Shown here piece by piece: positions 22,301 to 29,684 of a stretch of 64,000 nucleotides of DNA. The notes beneath the pieces were generated by a model that made no database searches, was not told where the DNA came from, and saw nothing but the letters and a program-made list of their open reading frames with translations. The stretch spans positions 1,702,501-1,766,500 of the forward strand of contig NZ_CP017415.1 of assembly GCF_001753245.1 (NCBI RefSeq). Direction: 5' to 3'. Each line of letters begins with the position of its first letter. Within the stretch, counting starts at the first letter, position 1. Source of the DNA: Acidihalobacter yilgarnensis (GTDB lineage Bacteria; Pseudomonadota; Gammaproteobacteria; DSM-5130; Acidihalobacteraceae). Both the position numbers and the translations under genes were made by a program.

Positions 22301-22475
22301 ATTCGCACACGATGCGCCCGTCCGGGTTGACGCTGCCCAGCCAATAGTCTTCCACGCCCCAGTCCGCGAGCAGCGGCGCGAGGCCAGCGAGCAGACCATC
22401 GGCCGAGCGCGCCCGCGCCAGCAGGACGCTGAGGCGGTGGAAGAAGTTGGCATCGTTTGCCGGTGTTTGAGTCAT
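19311..22475 (-). CDS. GAF-GGDEF-globin-GAF-EAL signalling protein
   Basis: A cytoplasmic protein of about 1054 residues. The order is: GAF (about 15-170); GGDEF with intact GGDEF near residue 260 and an RTTD inhibitory site five residues before it; a sensor-globin-like helical domain (about 365-520) with a candidate proximal haem histidine in HLGWIHAMIGVEAGWG; a second GAF (about 530-690); and EAL near residue 731 with EDDLGSGHSS, VKIDQ and VEGLES retained. It probably makes and breaks c-di-GMP in response to oxygen or a GAF ligand. The ATG at 22475 was chosen; a GTG at 22559 is possible. No Shine-Dalgarno is obvious for either. Confidence 0.85.
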   Translation of the reverse strand: MTQTPANDANFFHRLSVLLARARSADGLLAGLAPLLADWGVEDYWLGSVNPDGRIVCEYANSDDMTDYVAELSLRWDEGPWAQGPSGLAVRTDRPMYIPDWQETDDATPWQATLVRFGWRSSAALPLRIDASRQILALYSRTPGTFGHRHTQLSLEELANLLGVFLARETALTAERRKLAQMALRDPLTDLPNRAALDIRLDEALARAKRRERLLAVCLLDLDDFKPINDTLGHAAGDAVLRELAQRLQSTLRTTDFAARLGGDEFVFLLEEIDAMDDVESLLDRLHEALTRQITLEGGAKVRVRASLGIVVYPLCLNGEAEGAGMLLRAADQALYITKAEKSVRQRWWTLFDPCRSLSDAPTSEQSSDPPHAENLTGYGPAAHATLTRVHETLLAQVVPFLEVFYAHFVVSPGAAPVLHALSEDQRRHHFEAIAGYLRLLLDPALTQADHRREAAHLGWIHAMIGVEAGWGVEAYDLWAQQIQSALPQAGAVHAVLSRRICVDVQTQLESYAAISEARNEALRRIDALSWRATRFADLAQGVVEALTGLDEVAAVTIGRPNADDVFTFEFVAGNAFKAYLEMLAEGRSQPIKTDASPEGQGPTGRAWRSGQIERCLNYATDPRLAPWREVAQTMGVYSNAAVPLAAPDNLPQAVLTLYSPYPGGYCAREPRRLLEHLHQVLGLSLPRLETVAPATQAFQTRRRWLDLLEQGGLVMHYQPIIDLYSGRTTGVEALARLRDGSGKIILPDRFLPAFTSDDLLQLFERGLRLALGDLAAWDEVGCELTLSVNLPTQGLADTRYLDVLEAALARGNSPPGRLMLELLESAEVADEAARDRGIVAFKALGVQLAEDDLGSGHSSLLRLDRLPFDVVKIDQGLVRHEASDVLRTLTFIRYLTRLAQDMGKRVVVEGLESSGLVEAAALLGANHGQGYAIARPMPAADIPAWIETFRLRIVQNRPATALGALAVFMHHDGCAIRFANTPWALEHLLQAAHPLAHYIGTLGIRGEPLARACDRLMALARQGPGELVEESRNKVVRLLVAQSQLEHQDVPPD

Positions 22476-22572
22476 GATGGAAGCGGGATCGGGTGAACGG
22501 CGCAGGGTCGGAATCGGTGGAGATTCATGGTTGTGACTTGCCTCCGGTATACGTATCACTCCGAGTCCTGAG

Positions 22573-22777
22573 CTACTGCTCCGCTCGTAACGTCACCACC
22601 CGCCGGGCGGTGATCGTTATCTCTCCGTCCGTCTTGAGATTGCCGCCGAGTCGTTCGCGCTTGTTTCTGATGGTGGTAAAATCGCCGAAGCTAGGCAGCT
22701 TGGTCTCAATTTTTCCTGCTCCAGACATTCGGGCAATGTCCAGGGAACATTCTGACAAGCGCTTTGGTCAATACCAT
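22573..22777 (-). pseudogene. ihfA: Remnant of integration host factor alpha
   Basis: The C-terminal part reads KLPSFGDFTTIRNKRERLGG, NLKTDGEITITARRVVTL, clearly the DNA-binding arm of IHF alpha (family: LSGFGNF...RPGRNPKTGE...ITARRVVTFRPGQ). An N-terminal MVLTKA followed by a one-base frame change into LSECSLD matches the IHF start, and roughly 35 residues of the middle are missing. It is too damaged to fold as IHF. A host chromosomal ihfA must exist elsewhere. Confidence 0.7.
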
Positions 22778-23340
22778 ACCCTCTACTCGCGCCGAAGCGC
22801 CGGCCGCGCTCATCTCATCCATGGTCTGAGGCAGTATAGCCGGCTCTCGACCTCGACCAGGGACCGCAGCCGTCGGCGGCGTGTTGTCGGTCTACTCGGA
22901 CCACTGTATATCGTAGCTGTCATTCATCACTGAATCTCCCCACGTTCCAACCCAATCACCATATAAAGACATTCCTCGAATGGGCGCTTGACCAGTTCGG
23001 CTCGGCTCGGCTCGGCCACGTTATTGGTGAATTTAATGCTTAGTCAGACAGACTGCGAGGTCGGGTATAGTCCCAAGAACGATACCAGGTCTCCTACTCA
23101 TCATCGGGCGCATACGGTCTTTCAGGAGGCTGTGTCCCGGCTGTCATCTGCAACGGTTGCTATCGAGAAAACAAGCGGGGTGAGAGACGGCAACGGAGCG
23201 TTAGCTCCGAACGGTGGTTCTTGGTCGAGTTCAGCCATAATACTGAAAACCAGCCGATCACATCATACGATTGCACATTGCAGCTTTCAGCCACAGATGA
23301 ACCTCTCCATGTGCCAGCCAAATACCATATGAAAAGCTCA
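22778..23340. other. Intergenic region with a short tandem repeat
   Basis: No gene recognised. About four copies of GGCTC lie near 22999-23018. The region otherwise looks like mixed remnant DNA between the ihfA fragment and the ArsR gene. Confidence 0.35.
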
Positions 23341-23341
23341 C

Positions 23342-23386
23342 AGGGGAGGGAGACTCCCCTCAGACCAACCCGATAGAGAGTTGGTC
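23342..23386 (-). terminator. Two hairpins downstream of the ArsR gene
   Basis: AGGGGAG-GGAGA-CTCCCCT (23342-23360) and GACCAAC-10 bases-GTTGGTC (23363-23386) are two perfect 7-bp stems located just beyond the ArsR gene's 3' end. No T-run, so termination is only likely, not certain. Confidence 0.45.
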
Positions 23387-23405
23387 CTCCGAAAATAAAG
23401 GATGG

Positions 23406-23771
23406 TTACCGGCGGCGAAGCTTCTGACAGAACGCTAGGTGCACGCAATGGATAACTTCCATGGTCTGCCCATGGTTTAACCGATAGAGACTGTGATAGC
23501 CAAGGCGGCGTACGCAAACCAGATTGCTGCGTCTGAGTAGGCCGAGATGTTGTGAGAGGTTGGATTGAGTCGTACCGACACGCACCATCAACTCTTTGAC
23601 GTTGAATTCCTGATCACCAAGTGTGCAGATGATCTTTAAACGTAACGGGTGGGCCATTGCCTTCAAGATTTTGGCGACCAATGTTAGATTGGCTGGGCGC
23701 TTATTAAGTGCCTGCACAGCCAAATGCGGGATATCATCAGTCTGCTGCAACGCAGAAGTAGATTGCCCCAT
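23406..23771 (-). CDS. ArsR-family regulator, SqrR/BigR-like
   Basis: A 121-residue winged-helix repressor with the ArsR fold (AMAHPLRLKIICTL, then VGTTQSNLSQHLGLLRRSNLV as the recognition helix). The classic ELCVCDL metal site is replaced by EFNVKEL, so it is not an arsenic sensor of ArsR type. Cys49 and Cys115 sit in the same segments and 66 residues apart, as do the two persulfide-sensing cysteines of SqrR and BigR. I infer a sulfane-sulfur or redox sensor. It lies downstream of rusticyanin on the same strand, 177 bases away. Confidence 0.8.
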   Translation of the reverse strand: MGQSTSALQQTDDIPHLAVQALNKRPANLTLVAKILKAMAHPLRLKIICTLGDQEFNVKELMVRVGTTQSNLSQHLGLLRRSNLVCVRRLGYHSLYRLNHGQTMEVIHCVHLAFCQKLRRR

Positions 23772-23948
23772 CGTATCTCCTTTGAACCATGTCTACTGGA
23801 TTGAATTGGGATTCATAATCTGGCTGCGTCAGTCAGTCTTTCCCATCGTGCGATATCCCTATGGGCTAAACAGGGGGGAACTAATAAACCGCCAACAATT
23901 TCGGTTCACAATTCGCAGATTAGTGAGTGTCACATAACCGTGGCATTT

Positions 23949-24536
23949 CTACGTGATGGGCGGTACGACAATTCTTCCCCACATGCCGAAGGCGGCATGT
24001 GTTGGGAATAGACATAAGTAGTAAAATTTGCCAACAGGCGCAGTCCATTCAAGGCGGGTGTAACTGAACATATCCGGGTTTGATAAAATAGGCATCTTCC
24101 CGGTATCAATCAGAGGATGCTCAACTCGGTGGTCGGTTGGCACGATGGCATAAGGGGGCGGGGCTTGCGTTACGGCAAAGGTGTGCGGGGCGACCTGGCT
24201 GGTATTGATGACATAGAACGTAATTCGGGCGCCTTTCGTGAATGTCAGGGTCGGATTTTTCAGGCCATCGACCTCGAAGCTGGGATAGGAGAAGCCCGGC
24301 AATACCTGCTCGACAACGACGATGGGCTGATCACCGCTATATTGGATTTGGTTATGCGAGCCAACCTCGCCAGTATCGTCCTTCATCATGCGCTGGACTT
24401 GCGACCAACTTTCAGATTGGAAGGTGCTATCCGTATTGGCCTGCGCTAGCGGCCCACCCAACCCGATCCAGATAACCCCGACTCCCAACGCACCGAAGAG
24501 TATTGAGTACACATCGACCTGGCCTCGGTCCGACAT
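23949..24536 (-). CDS. rus: Rusticyanin-type blue copper protein
   Basis: Rusticyanin carries electrons from outer-membrane iron-oxidising cytochromes in acidophiles. The 195-residue protein has an N-terminal hydrophobic export segment (residues about 10-32). Family signatures are LPGFSYPSFEVDGLKNPTL and APPPYAIVP. All four copper ligands are present: His in VAPHTF, and Cys-x4-His-x4-Met in YYLCLFPTHAAFGM. The N-terminal segment may remain as an anchor rather than be cleaved. No other iron-oxidation genes are next to it. The gene lies inside the mobile island. Confidence 0.88.
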   Translation of the reverse strand: MSDRGQVDVYSILFGALGVGVIWIGLGGPLAQANTDSTFQSESWSQVQRMMKDDTGEVGSHNQIQYSGDQPIVVVEQVLPGFSYPSFEVDGLKNPTLTFTKGARITFYVINTSQVAPHTFAVTQAPPPYAIVPTDHRVEHPLIDTGKMPILSNPDMFSYTRLEWTAPVGKFYYLCLFPTHAAFGMWGRIVVPPIT

Positions 24537-24604
24537 AGCTTTTACCTCGTTGTACTTATGATTTCATTTTTGGTGAAAGTCGGGTGAAGTATTGATCATC
24601 ACTC

Positions 24605-24647
24605 CAATCAATTCAAGCATCAATCATATTGATGCTTGAATTGATTG
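24605..24647. repeat. Long perfect palindrome, 20-bp arms
   Basis: A 20-base arm, a 3-base loop (CAT) and the exact reverse complement, 69 bases upstream of the rus start. The arms are AT-rich and begin and end CAATCAA / TTGATTG. The same terminal heptamers bound the palindrome at 35729-35763. It could be an operator, a cruciform or a MITE end; it does not look like a terminator. Confidence 0.8.
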
Positions 24648-24756
24648 TTGAAAATCAGCGTAGTGATGTACTGGTTATTTCGAAGGTCGTAACGCGATCT
24701 TTGCTTGACTAGGCCTTCGGAGCGGACCGCTCGTTGCTCCTCTCAGCAGTACAGGG

Positions 24757-25361
24757 TTATGCTGAAGCAGGTGGTATATCCTCAGCTTTCGATGAACCGG
24801 AGGTCAGCTTCAGCACGCGCTCGTGATCTGCATAGTCCCCGCGACAACCGAGCGATGCACCTTCCGCAGCAGCGGTTTCGTTCGACCATCCGAGAAGGGG
24901 TTCTGTAGAAATGCCCAGGGTAGCTTCTAGGTGGGCGACCGACGCGTTCGGTTGCGCAAGGAGTAGGAAGCGTAGTCGCGGCGATGCCCCAATGAGGGGC
25001 GCTTGATCGGCAGCGGAAACCCGGTAGCGTTGTCGAGCATGACGGTAGCCGTCCTCGGCGAGATGGCGGCCGATCGCGGCGAGGATCTCCGTTCCGCTGG
25101 CTCCGGGTAGCAGGATTTCTCCCAGCTTTCCGCCACGAGATCCGAACATCCGGGCCGCAAGTTCGCGAGCGACCGCGCTTGCCAATGCCGGGCCAGAGAC
25201 GTCCGCAATGTCGTAATACGCAAGTCGGTCGGTCGTGTGGAAAGCTGTCTGGGAAACCCACGAGGTTTTGCCTGCCCCGGAGAAGCCGATGACGCAAGAG
25301 GGCTGATACTCTGGCGCTTACGCTCAAGGTGCAGGGGCGGATGCCGGTTTGCTGCAGCCAT
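24757..25361 (-). pseudogene. Decayed P-loop ATPase
   Basis: Reading across frames gives LHLERKRQ, then VIGFSGAGKTSW (Walker A), AYYDIADVSGPALASAVARELAARM as a helical segment, VMLDNA (Walker B-like) in another frame, and LRFLLLAQPNASV with a C-terminal helix. At least two frame changes are needed (near 25305 and near 25035) and the C-terminus stops early. It resembles a STAND/AAA ATPase of the kind found in defence genes or transposon helpers, but the family could not be fixed. Confidence 0.45.
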
Positions 25362-25459
25362 CGGCAGCGGCCGGGTATAGATGGCCGCCGCCCCCCAATG
25401 AGGGGGCGGGGCCGAATGCGCCGGATTCCTTTATCCGACGTTTTGTCCACAAAAGTCAC

Positions 25460-26445
25460 ACTCGCGAATCCTAATGATCCACGCGCCTCGTGCCGTCGCC
25501 ATGGCTGCCACGCCAAGGTTTGATGACGGTCGATGGAAAGCGGTCCAGGTACCACCCTGTCCCGTTAGCCACCTCGTGCCCTGCCAGGGGCTTTAGTCTC
25601 TTATCACTGCTTCGGGCTTTCGCCTGCAGAACCCTTCGTATCGGTTCAGCTCTGCAGGTCAGGCCGGCGCACATGCGCCGCACCGCTACTTGCCCGATCT
25701 CCCACACCTGTACAGCGCCTTGCGACGCCAAACCCAGCGGTTGCCTACCGCTCATTGGCCCAGGTGCTTCCCACGTTAGTTAGACGCTACTACGCAATAT
25801 ATCGCCGCCGCTGTCATGATCGAGTCATCGCATACGCTCACCCGGTTGCCCGGTGTCAGTCCCGCGAGATTCCATAGCCGGTGACCTACCAGACTCATCA
25901 ATCCCAGCTACCGATTAACCCGCTACGCTGCGGGCCAACGGCTGTCTATATGCTCTGCACAGCATCCCTCATCGAGGACGCCGTTAGACGCTTGAGCTAT
26001 GCATCGGCCCCGGGCTTCCCCAGGTGCCCCGTACCCTGAACGGTCCATGCCGTCGGCCTCGCGGCCATCGTACGATCTACAGATTACCCTGTAGCTAAGC
26101 CTACGTCTGCAGCACCCGTCACGCGCTTGCGCTCGTCCCGGGGATCTGGATTGAGTACCAGATTTTCGCGTCAAACCGGAACGTCGCGGCATTTCCTCCG
26201 CGGGCCCGTGTCCGTGTCGCCCAATCTACCTGATTGCTCCGGATAGTCGGATTGAGTCGAGTCGGGAGTTTCACCCGCCGCGCTCATCGCAGCCGCGCCA
26301 GCTCCATTACGAGCACGCGGCTACAGCAGTTCCGGTAGGGTGGCGCCCTACCTTCCAAGAGATTACGAGGGGGTTGGCAGCCCCCTCACTGAACTGGCAG
26401 GGAGCGGGCCAACAGGCCCACGTTGATGACGCTTTCGCGTCTGTG
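25460..26445 (-). ncRNA. Candidate large structured RNA
   Basis: About 1 kb without a convincing gene but full of perfect hairpins. Read on the minus strand, from 5': GACGC-GAAA-GCGTC (26428-26441); GGGCC-TGTT-GGCCC (26406-26419); a 7-bp stem at 26367-26387; a 7-bp stem at 26334-26352; GCCGCG/CGCGGC closing 26292-26321; CTACAG/CTGTAG at 26077-26094; GGCC-GCGA-GGCC (26055-26066); CCCGC/GCGGG at 25919-25934; CCGG-GCAA-CCGG (25842-25853); a 6-bp stem at 25736-25752; GGCGC/GCGCC at 25666-25679; and GGC-GAAA-GCC (25615-25624). Four stems carry GNRA loops only in this orientation. Size and style recall GOLLD/ROOL-type ornate RNAs; identity was not tested. Confidence 0.55.
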
Positions 26446-26680
26446 TCTCCTTCATCTTTTCTCACTTATCCTAGGTGGATCAATACATTAGGGCGATGGT
26501 CATCTCGCCCAGTTTAGGAATCTCTCTTTATGGAGCGGCCACTTTCGTGTCCGGATCATTGCGCGGCTGCGGCTTCGCCGCACACGCGAAAAATCAGCGG
26601 TCTCGACCAAGCGCATCCCCCTAGCGCGCAGACGCGGCCGCATGGATCCAGAGAGACCGTCGGCTATTGCCATAGAGGTG

Positions 26681-26754
26681 CCCTCGCGCGCGCGAGGCAT
26701 CGCCTGCGCAGCCTATGGAATCAGGCGCGAATCCGTGCCCTCGCGCGCGCGAGG
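26681..26754 (+). promoter_or_regulatory. Twin CG-rich palindromes before the basic-protein gene
   Basis: GTGCCCTCGCGCGCGCGAGG occurs at 26678-26697 and again at 26735-26754, 57 bases apart. The core CCTCGCGCGCGCGAGG is a perfect 16-bp palindrome. They lie 98 and 41 bases before the downstream start, in the gap with the divergent RNA candidate, so a shared operator is plausible. The alternating CG could also form Z-DNA. Confidence 0.55.
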
Positions 26755-26794
26755 GGAGAAGCGCTCTAATTTTGTCGTCCCCCTACTACTAGGT

Positions 26795-27499
26795 ATGGAC
26801 GCACACTCATACCTCATCAGGGATACGCTGCACGCTTCCCGTGCCATCATCAACGCAGTCTCACGCGGACATGATCGGCATACCTCAGGCCTCGTGCCAC
26901 TCGAACGCGCGGAAGCACTGGTCACCAAGTTCGCCGAGCGTTACGGGGTGCTCGAGTCGGCATCCGAGGCGCGGCAGCGACGCCGACACAAGCTTGCCCG
27001 TGCCCGATTGCATATGGGTTTTGTGGGGCGCGTCGAGGATGGCCGTCTCTGGTGGCTGTTGTTGGTCAGTCGGGAGGGTGAAGGTCCGGTGACGACGCTG
27101 GAGAAGCTGTACGCCGCGCAGGACAAACACCATCGCATTCACATCATGGGGCTGGAGTTGGTCCGCTACCCACGACCTGGTAGCGTAGAGCGCTGGAGTT
27201 GGCGACTGCCGACCGACGCGTATCGCTTGCTACTCAAGCACGCCGTGGCCTTGGCGCGGCATCAAGATCCGCGTCAGGCGCAGGCGCTGATCAATCACGA
27301 AATGCGCCGGCCGGGCTATAGAGGGATCCGCACGCAGCGTAAAGAATTGTTCCGGGCGATGGCGCGGGCTCGCGCGCCACTGGTCAAGCGCGGCGCGGCG
27401 CCGCTCGTGTTCCCCGAATCACAGTTCTGGCTGCGCATGTTGTCGGCCGACATGGAAAGTATACCGCTGGGTGTGCTGGTGAGACGCTTGCTCAGATGA
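26795..27499 (+). CDS. Unrecognised basic protein
   Basis: About 235 residues from MDAHSYLIRDTLHASR. I do not recognise the family. It is Arg/Lys/His-rich, with a helical N-terminal half containing ARQRRRHKLARARLHMGF, a WWLLLVSREGEGPVTTLEKL segment, and WSWRLPTDAYRLLL. There is no signal peptide or membrane segment. Basic charge and its place opposite the RNA candidate suggest nucleic-acid binding, as an inference. The frame is open upstream through the CG palindromes to 26642, but those residues are low-complexity repeats and the ATG at 26795 is preferred. Confidence 0.6.
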   Translation: MDAHSYLIRDTLHASRAIINAVSRGHDRHTSGLVPLERAEALVTKFAERYGVLESASEARQRRRHKLARARLHMGFVGRVEDGRLWWLLLVSREGEGPVTTLEKLYAAQDKHHRIHIMGLELVRYPRPGSVERWSWRLPTDAYRLLLKHAVALARHQDPRQAQALINHEMRRPGYRGIRTQRKELFRAMARARAPLVKRGAAPLVFPESQFWLRMLSADMESIPLGVLVRRLLR

Positions 27500-27549
27500 G
27501 CCCGGGCCTTGCCGTGAACCAGTACAACTACTCTTGGGACATAACAAAC

Positions 27550-27850
27550 TTGGAGAGCTGTACGATACTTTGCATCGGCTCGCGCCTTGGTGAATGGGTT
27601 AGTGGGCAACAGACCCTTGTTCCGGAACTGGCGCTCGATCCAATCGAAGAACAGTTCCACCTGAGGCTTACTGTGGGTCAGCCGGTGCAGGTGCGTGTTC
27701 TCGCCGGTCAGCTTGCCTTCGCGGATATGCTCCTCGACCGCGTACAGCGCGCCGATCTGCGCCAGCGCCTCGCCGCTGCCCTCAGGCGCCGCCGCGTGGA
27801 TCTCGAAGAAGCTGCGTCGTGTATGCGCGCAACATTGGGCGTGAGTCAGG
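27550..27850 (-). pseudogene. IS66 transposase (TnpC) fragment
   Basis: An internal/C-terminal piece reads AHTRRSFFEIHAAAPEGSGE, ALAQIGALYAVE and LFFDWIERQF...LLPTNPFTKA, the conserved region after the DDE core of IS66 transposases. Both ends run into unrelated sequence. An unrelated-frame extension makes a longer open stretch, but only this part is real. Confidence 0.75.
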
Positions 27851-28159
27851 CTGGTGGCCCGCAGAGATCGACGCGATGAATAGCATAGAGTTTGCGGTAG
27901 CGGCAGGACACCTTTAGCACAGATGATTATGTTTCGCTTAACGATAGTATCGTGGACGTTATATTTGGGTGTAATTTGTATGTTTGATAGGTATTTTGCA
28001 AAAAACTGATTGGATCGAAAATCGAGGCGGCTATACAGAGAGGGAGCGTGCGTTGGAAACGATACAGCACAAACTACAGCAATTCGATCCTGGCTTGACA
28101 AGGATGCTTGTGTTCTAACCCTGAATGACGTTGCGGTTAAGACACTCCGCTCGCTGCCA

Positions 28160-28565
28160 GGCGATCACGTGCCTTCGAGTGCAGATGACTCCACCAAGCT
28201 GCTGTCCGAGCACGAAGATGCCAAAATCTTCGCCGGCAGACATAGTCTCCTGCCTATGATGAAACTGCACTTCCCTATCCCACTCACCTGATCAATATCA
28301 ACGGGCTGAGCGATCTCAAGGGCATCGGCTTGATGGCGAGAGCATCTATATTGGAGCTATGACCACTGAGGACGAGCTCATCGCTTCGGATATCCTGCGT
28401 CTGCACTGCCCGATGCTCATTGAGTTGGCCAAATTGATTGCCGATCCGCAGGTGCGTAATAAAGGCACCATCGGCGGCGATATCGCTCATGGTGACCCTG
28501 GAAACGACCATCTAGGATTGATGCTGGTGCTGAACGCGCAGTTCGTCATTAATTTTCCACCGTAA
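28160..28565 (+). pseudogene. CoxM/XdhB-like FAD-binding subunit fragment
   Basis: Pieces in different frames read KLLSEHEDAKIFAGRHSLLP, HLININGLSDLKGI, then MTTEDELIASDILRLHCPML and LIADPQVRNKGTIGGDIAHG. These are the FAD-binding motifs of the medium subunit of CO dehydrogenase / xanthine dehydrogenase family enzymes. Two frame changes lie between 28270 and 28350, and the gene is cut by the IS200 left end. Only about the first 45% is left. Confidence 0.75.
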
Positions 28566-28570
28566 GGTTT

Positions 28571-29140
28571 AAACCACCGGTTTTAACCGGTCAGCTTTAG
28601 CTATGACAATGGCTGCAACCGAGGAGGGGTAGCCATGGAATACAGATACGGTAGTCATACAGTGTACGAAATCGAGTATCACTTTGTGTGGGTGACGAAG
28701 TACCGCTACAAGGTGCTGGTGGGTGACATCGCGGAGCGTGTGCGGAGTTTAGTCCGAGAGACTTTGTGAGGCGTTTGAGATCAGGATTGTGAAAGGAGTA
28801 GTGAGCAAGGATCACATCCACATTTTGGTGAGTTGTCCGCCCAACATGGCGGCGAGCGAGATCATGTGACGGATCAAGGGACGGACGTCAAGCAAACTCT
28901 TCGAGGAATTTCCGCATGTGAAGAAGCGGTACTGGGGAAGACATTTTTGGGGCCCGAGGCTACTTTTGTGTGACGGTGGGACAGATGACGGAAGAGATGA
29001 TCAAGCAGTACCTGGAGCATCATTTTAAGCCGAGGCCGAACGATGATTTCAAGATGGAGCCCGAGTAAGGACGCGTCGTTCAGGCGACGCGTATCCGGAC
29101 TTTTAGTCCGCCATACCAACCCACCGGCTTTAGCCGGTGG
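28571..29140 (+). mobile_element. IS200/IS605-type element, decayed
   Basis: Terminal hairpins mark both ends, as in this family: ACCGG-6 bases-CCGGT at the left (28576-28591) and CCACCGGC-TTTA-GCCGGTGG at the right (29121-29140). Two more stems lie after the transposase: ACGCGTCG/CGACGCGT (29071-29092) and GGACT/AGTCC near 29097-29109. Confidence 0.75.
28635..29068 (+). pseudogene. tnpA: IS200-type Y1 transposase TnpA, broken
   Basis: It begins MEYRYGSHTVYEIEYHFVWV TKYR, the typical IS200 start. Later frames give the HUH motif in KDHIHILVSCPPNMAASEIM and a C-terminal helix with the nucleophile region TEEMIKQYLEHHFK. A premature stop near 28767 and frame change follow RSLVRETL, a TGA interrupts EIM-RIKG, and another frame change precedes the C-terminus. 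It cannot make an active enzyme. Confidence 0.8.
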
Positions 29141-29149
29141 TTGTTGAGT

Positions 29150-29659
29150 TTAATCATCAAAATATTCTTGAATCATTTGACGTCCGCGATGGATGCGGCT
29201 TTTAACAGCTTCCCGTGTGAGAAATAGCTTATCTGCAATCTCAGAAATCGAGTATTCTTCGAAGTCTCGCAAAATTATTACTACCCGATATTTTCCGGGG
29301 AGAGATTGAATGGCTGAGATCAAATCATACTGTAAGCCTGGGTTCTCAATGTAAATAAAAGCAATATTATCCGGGTCTGGCAAAACCGTAAGACCACGCA
29401 TAGATCGTAATAACCGGGAGCACTCCCTTCGCACAATCGCGAAAACCCATGCGGGAAACGAGGTTAGCGTCCGCAGTGCACCTAGCCTGCTGTAAATTTG
29501 CATCATGGACTCCTGTACCGCATCGTCCGGATCCACGCCGCTTGCGCATTGTGATTTCGCGATCCTTTGTAAATCAGGGCGACAGGAAATCAGCAATTTC
29601 TCAACAGCTTTCTGATCGCCCATTATTGCCGACTCAAGAAGGAAAGAATCATGTCGCAT
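29150..29659 (-). CDS. ECF-type RNA polymerase sigma factor
   Basis: A 169-residue group IV sigma factor with region 2 (DPDDAVQESMMQIYSRLGAL, FPAWVFAIVRRE) and region 4 (LPGKYRVVIILRDFEEYSIS, EIADKLFLTREAVKSRIHRG). The ATG was chosen for AGGAGA about 8 bases upstream. No anti-sigma gene is adjacent. It is AT-rich compared with its surroundings, as is the next gene, which suggests a separate origin. It lies upstream in the transcription sense of nothing else, ending close to the IS200 right end; target genes might include the nearby bufferin operon. Confidence 0.85.
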   Translation of the reverse strand: MRHDSFLLESAIMGDQKAVEKLLISCRPDLQRIAKSQCASGVDPDDAVQESMMQIYSRLGALRTLTSFPAWVFAIVRRECSRLLRSMRGLTVLPDPDNIAFIYIENPGLQYDLISAIQSLPGKYRVVIILRDFEEYSISEIADKLFLTREAVKSRIHRGRQMIQEYFDD

Positions 29660-29684
29660 GCTCAATTTCTCCTCATGTATTGGT

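Noticed and set aside
22998-23018. Short GGCTC tandem repeat
   Set aside because: Only about four copies in gene-poor DNA; not enough to suggest function.
25830-25850. GAGCGTATGCGATGA resembling a group II intron domain V start
   Set aside because: The downstream strand that would pair to form domain V is absent and there is no reverse transcriptase gene.
25471-26192. Short open frames within the RNA candidate
   Set aside because: They have no family match by eye, and perfect stem-loops span them in a way that better fits structured RNA.
27316-28101. A 261-codon minus-strand open frame
   Set aside because: Only the middle is IS66 transposase; the rest is antisense to the basic-protein gene and random sequence.
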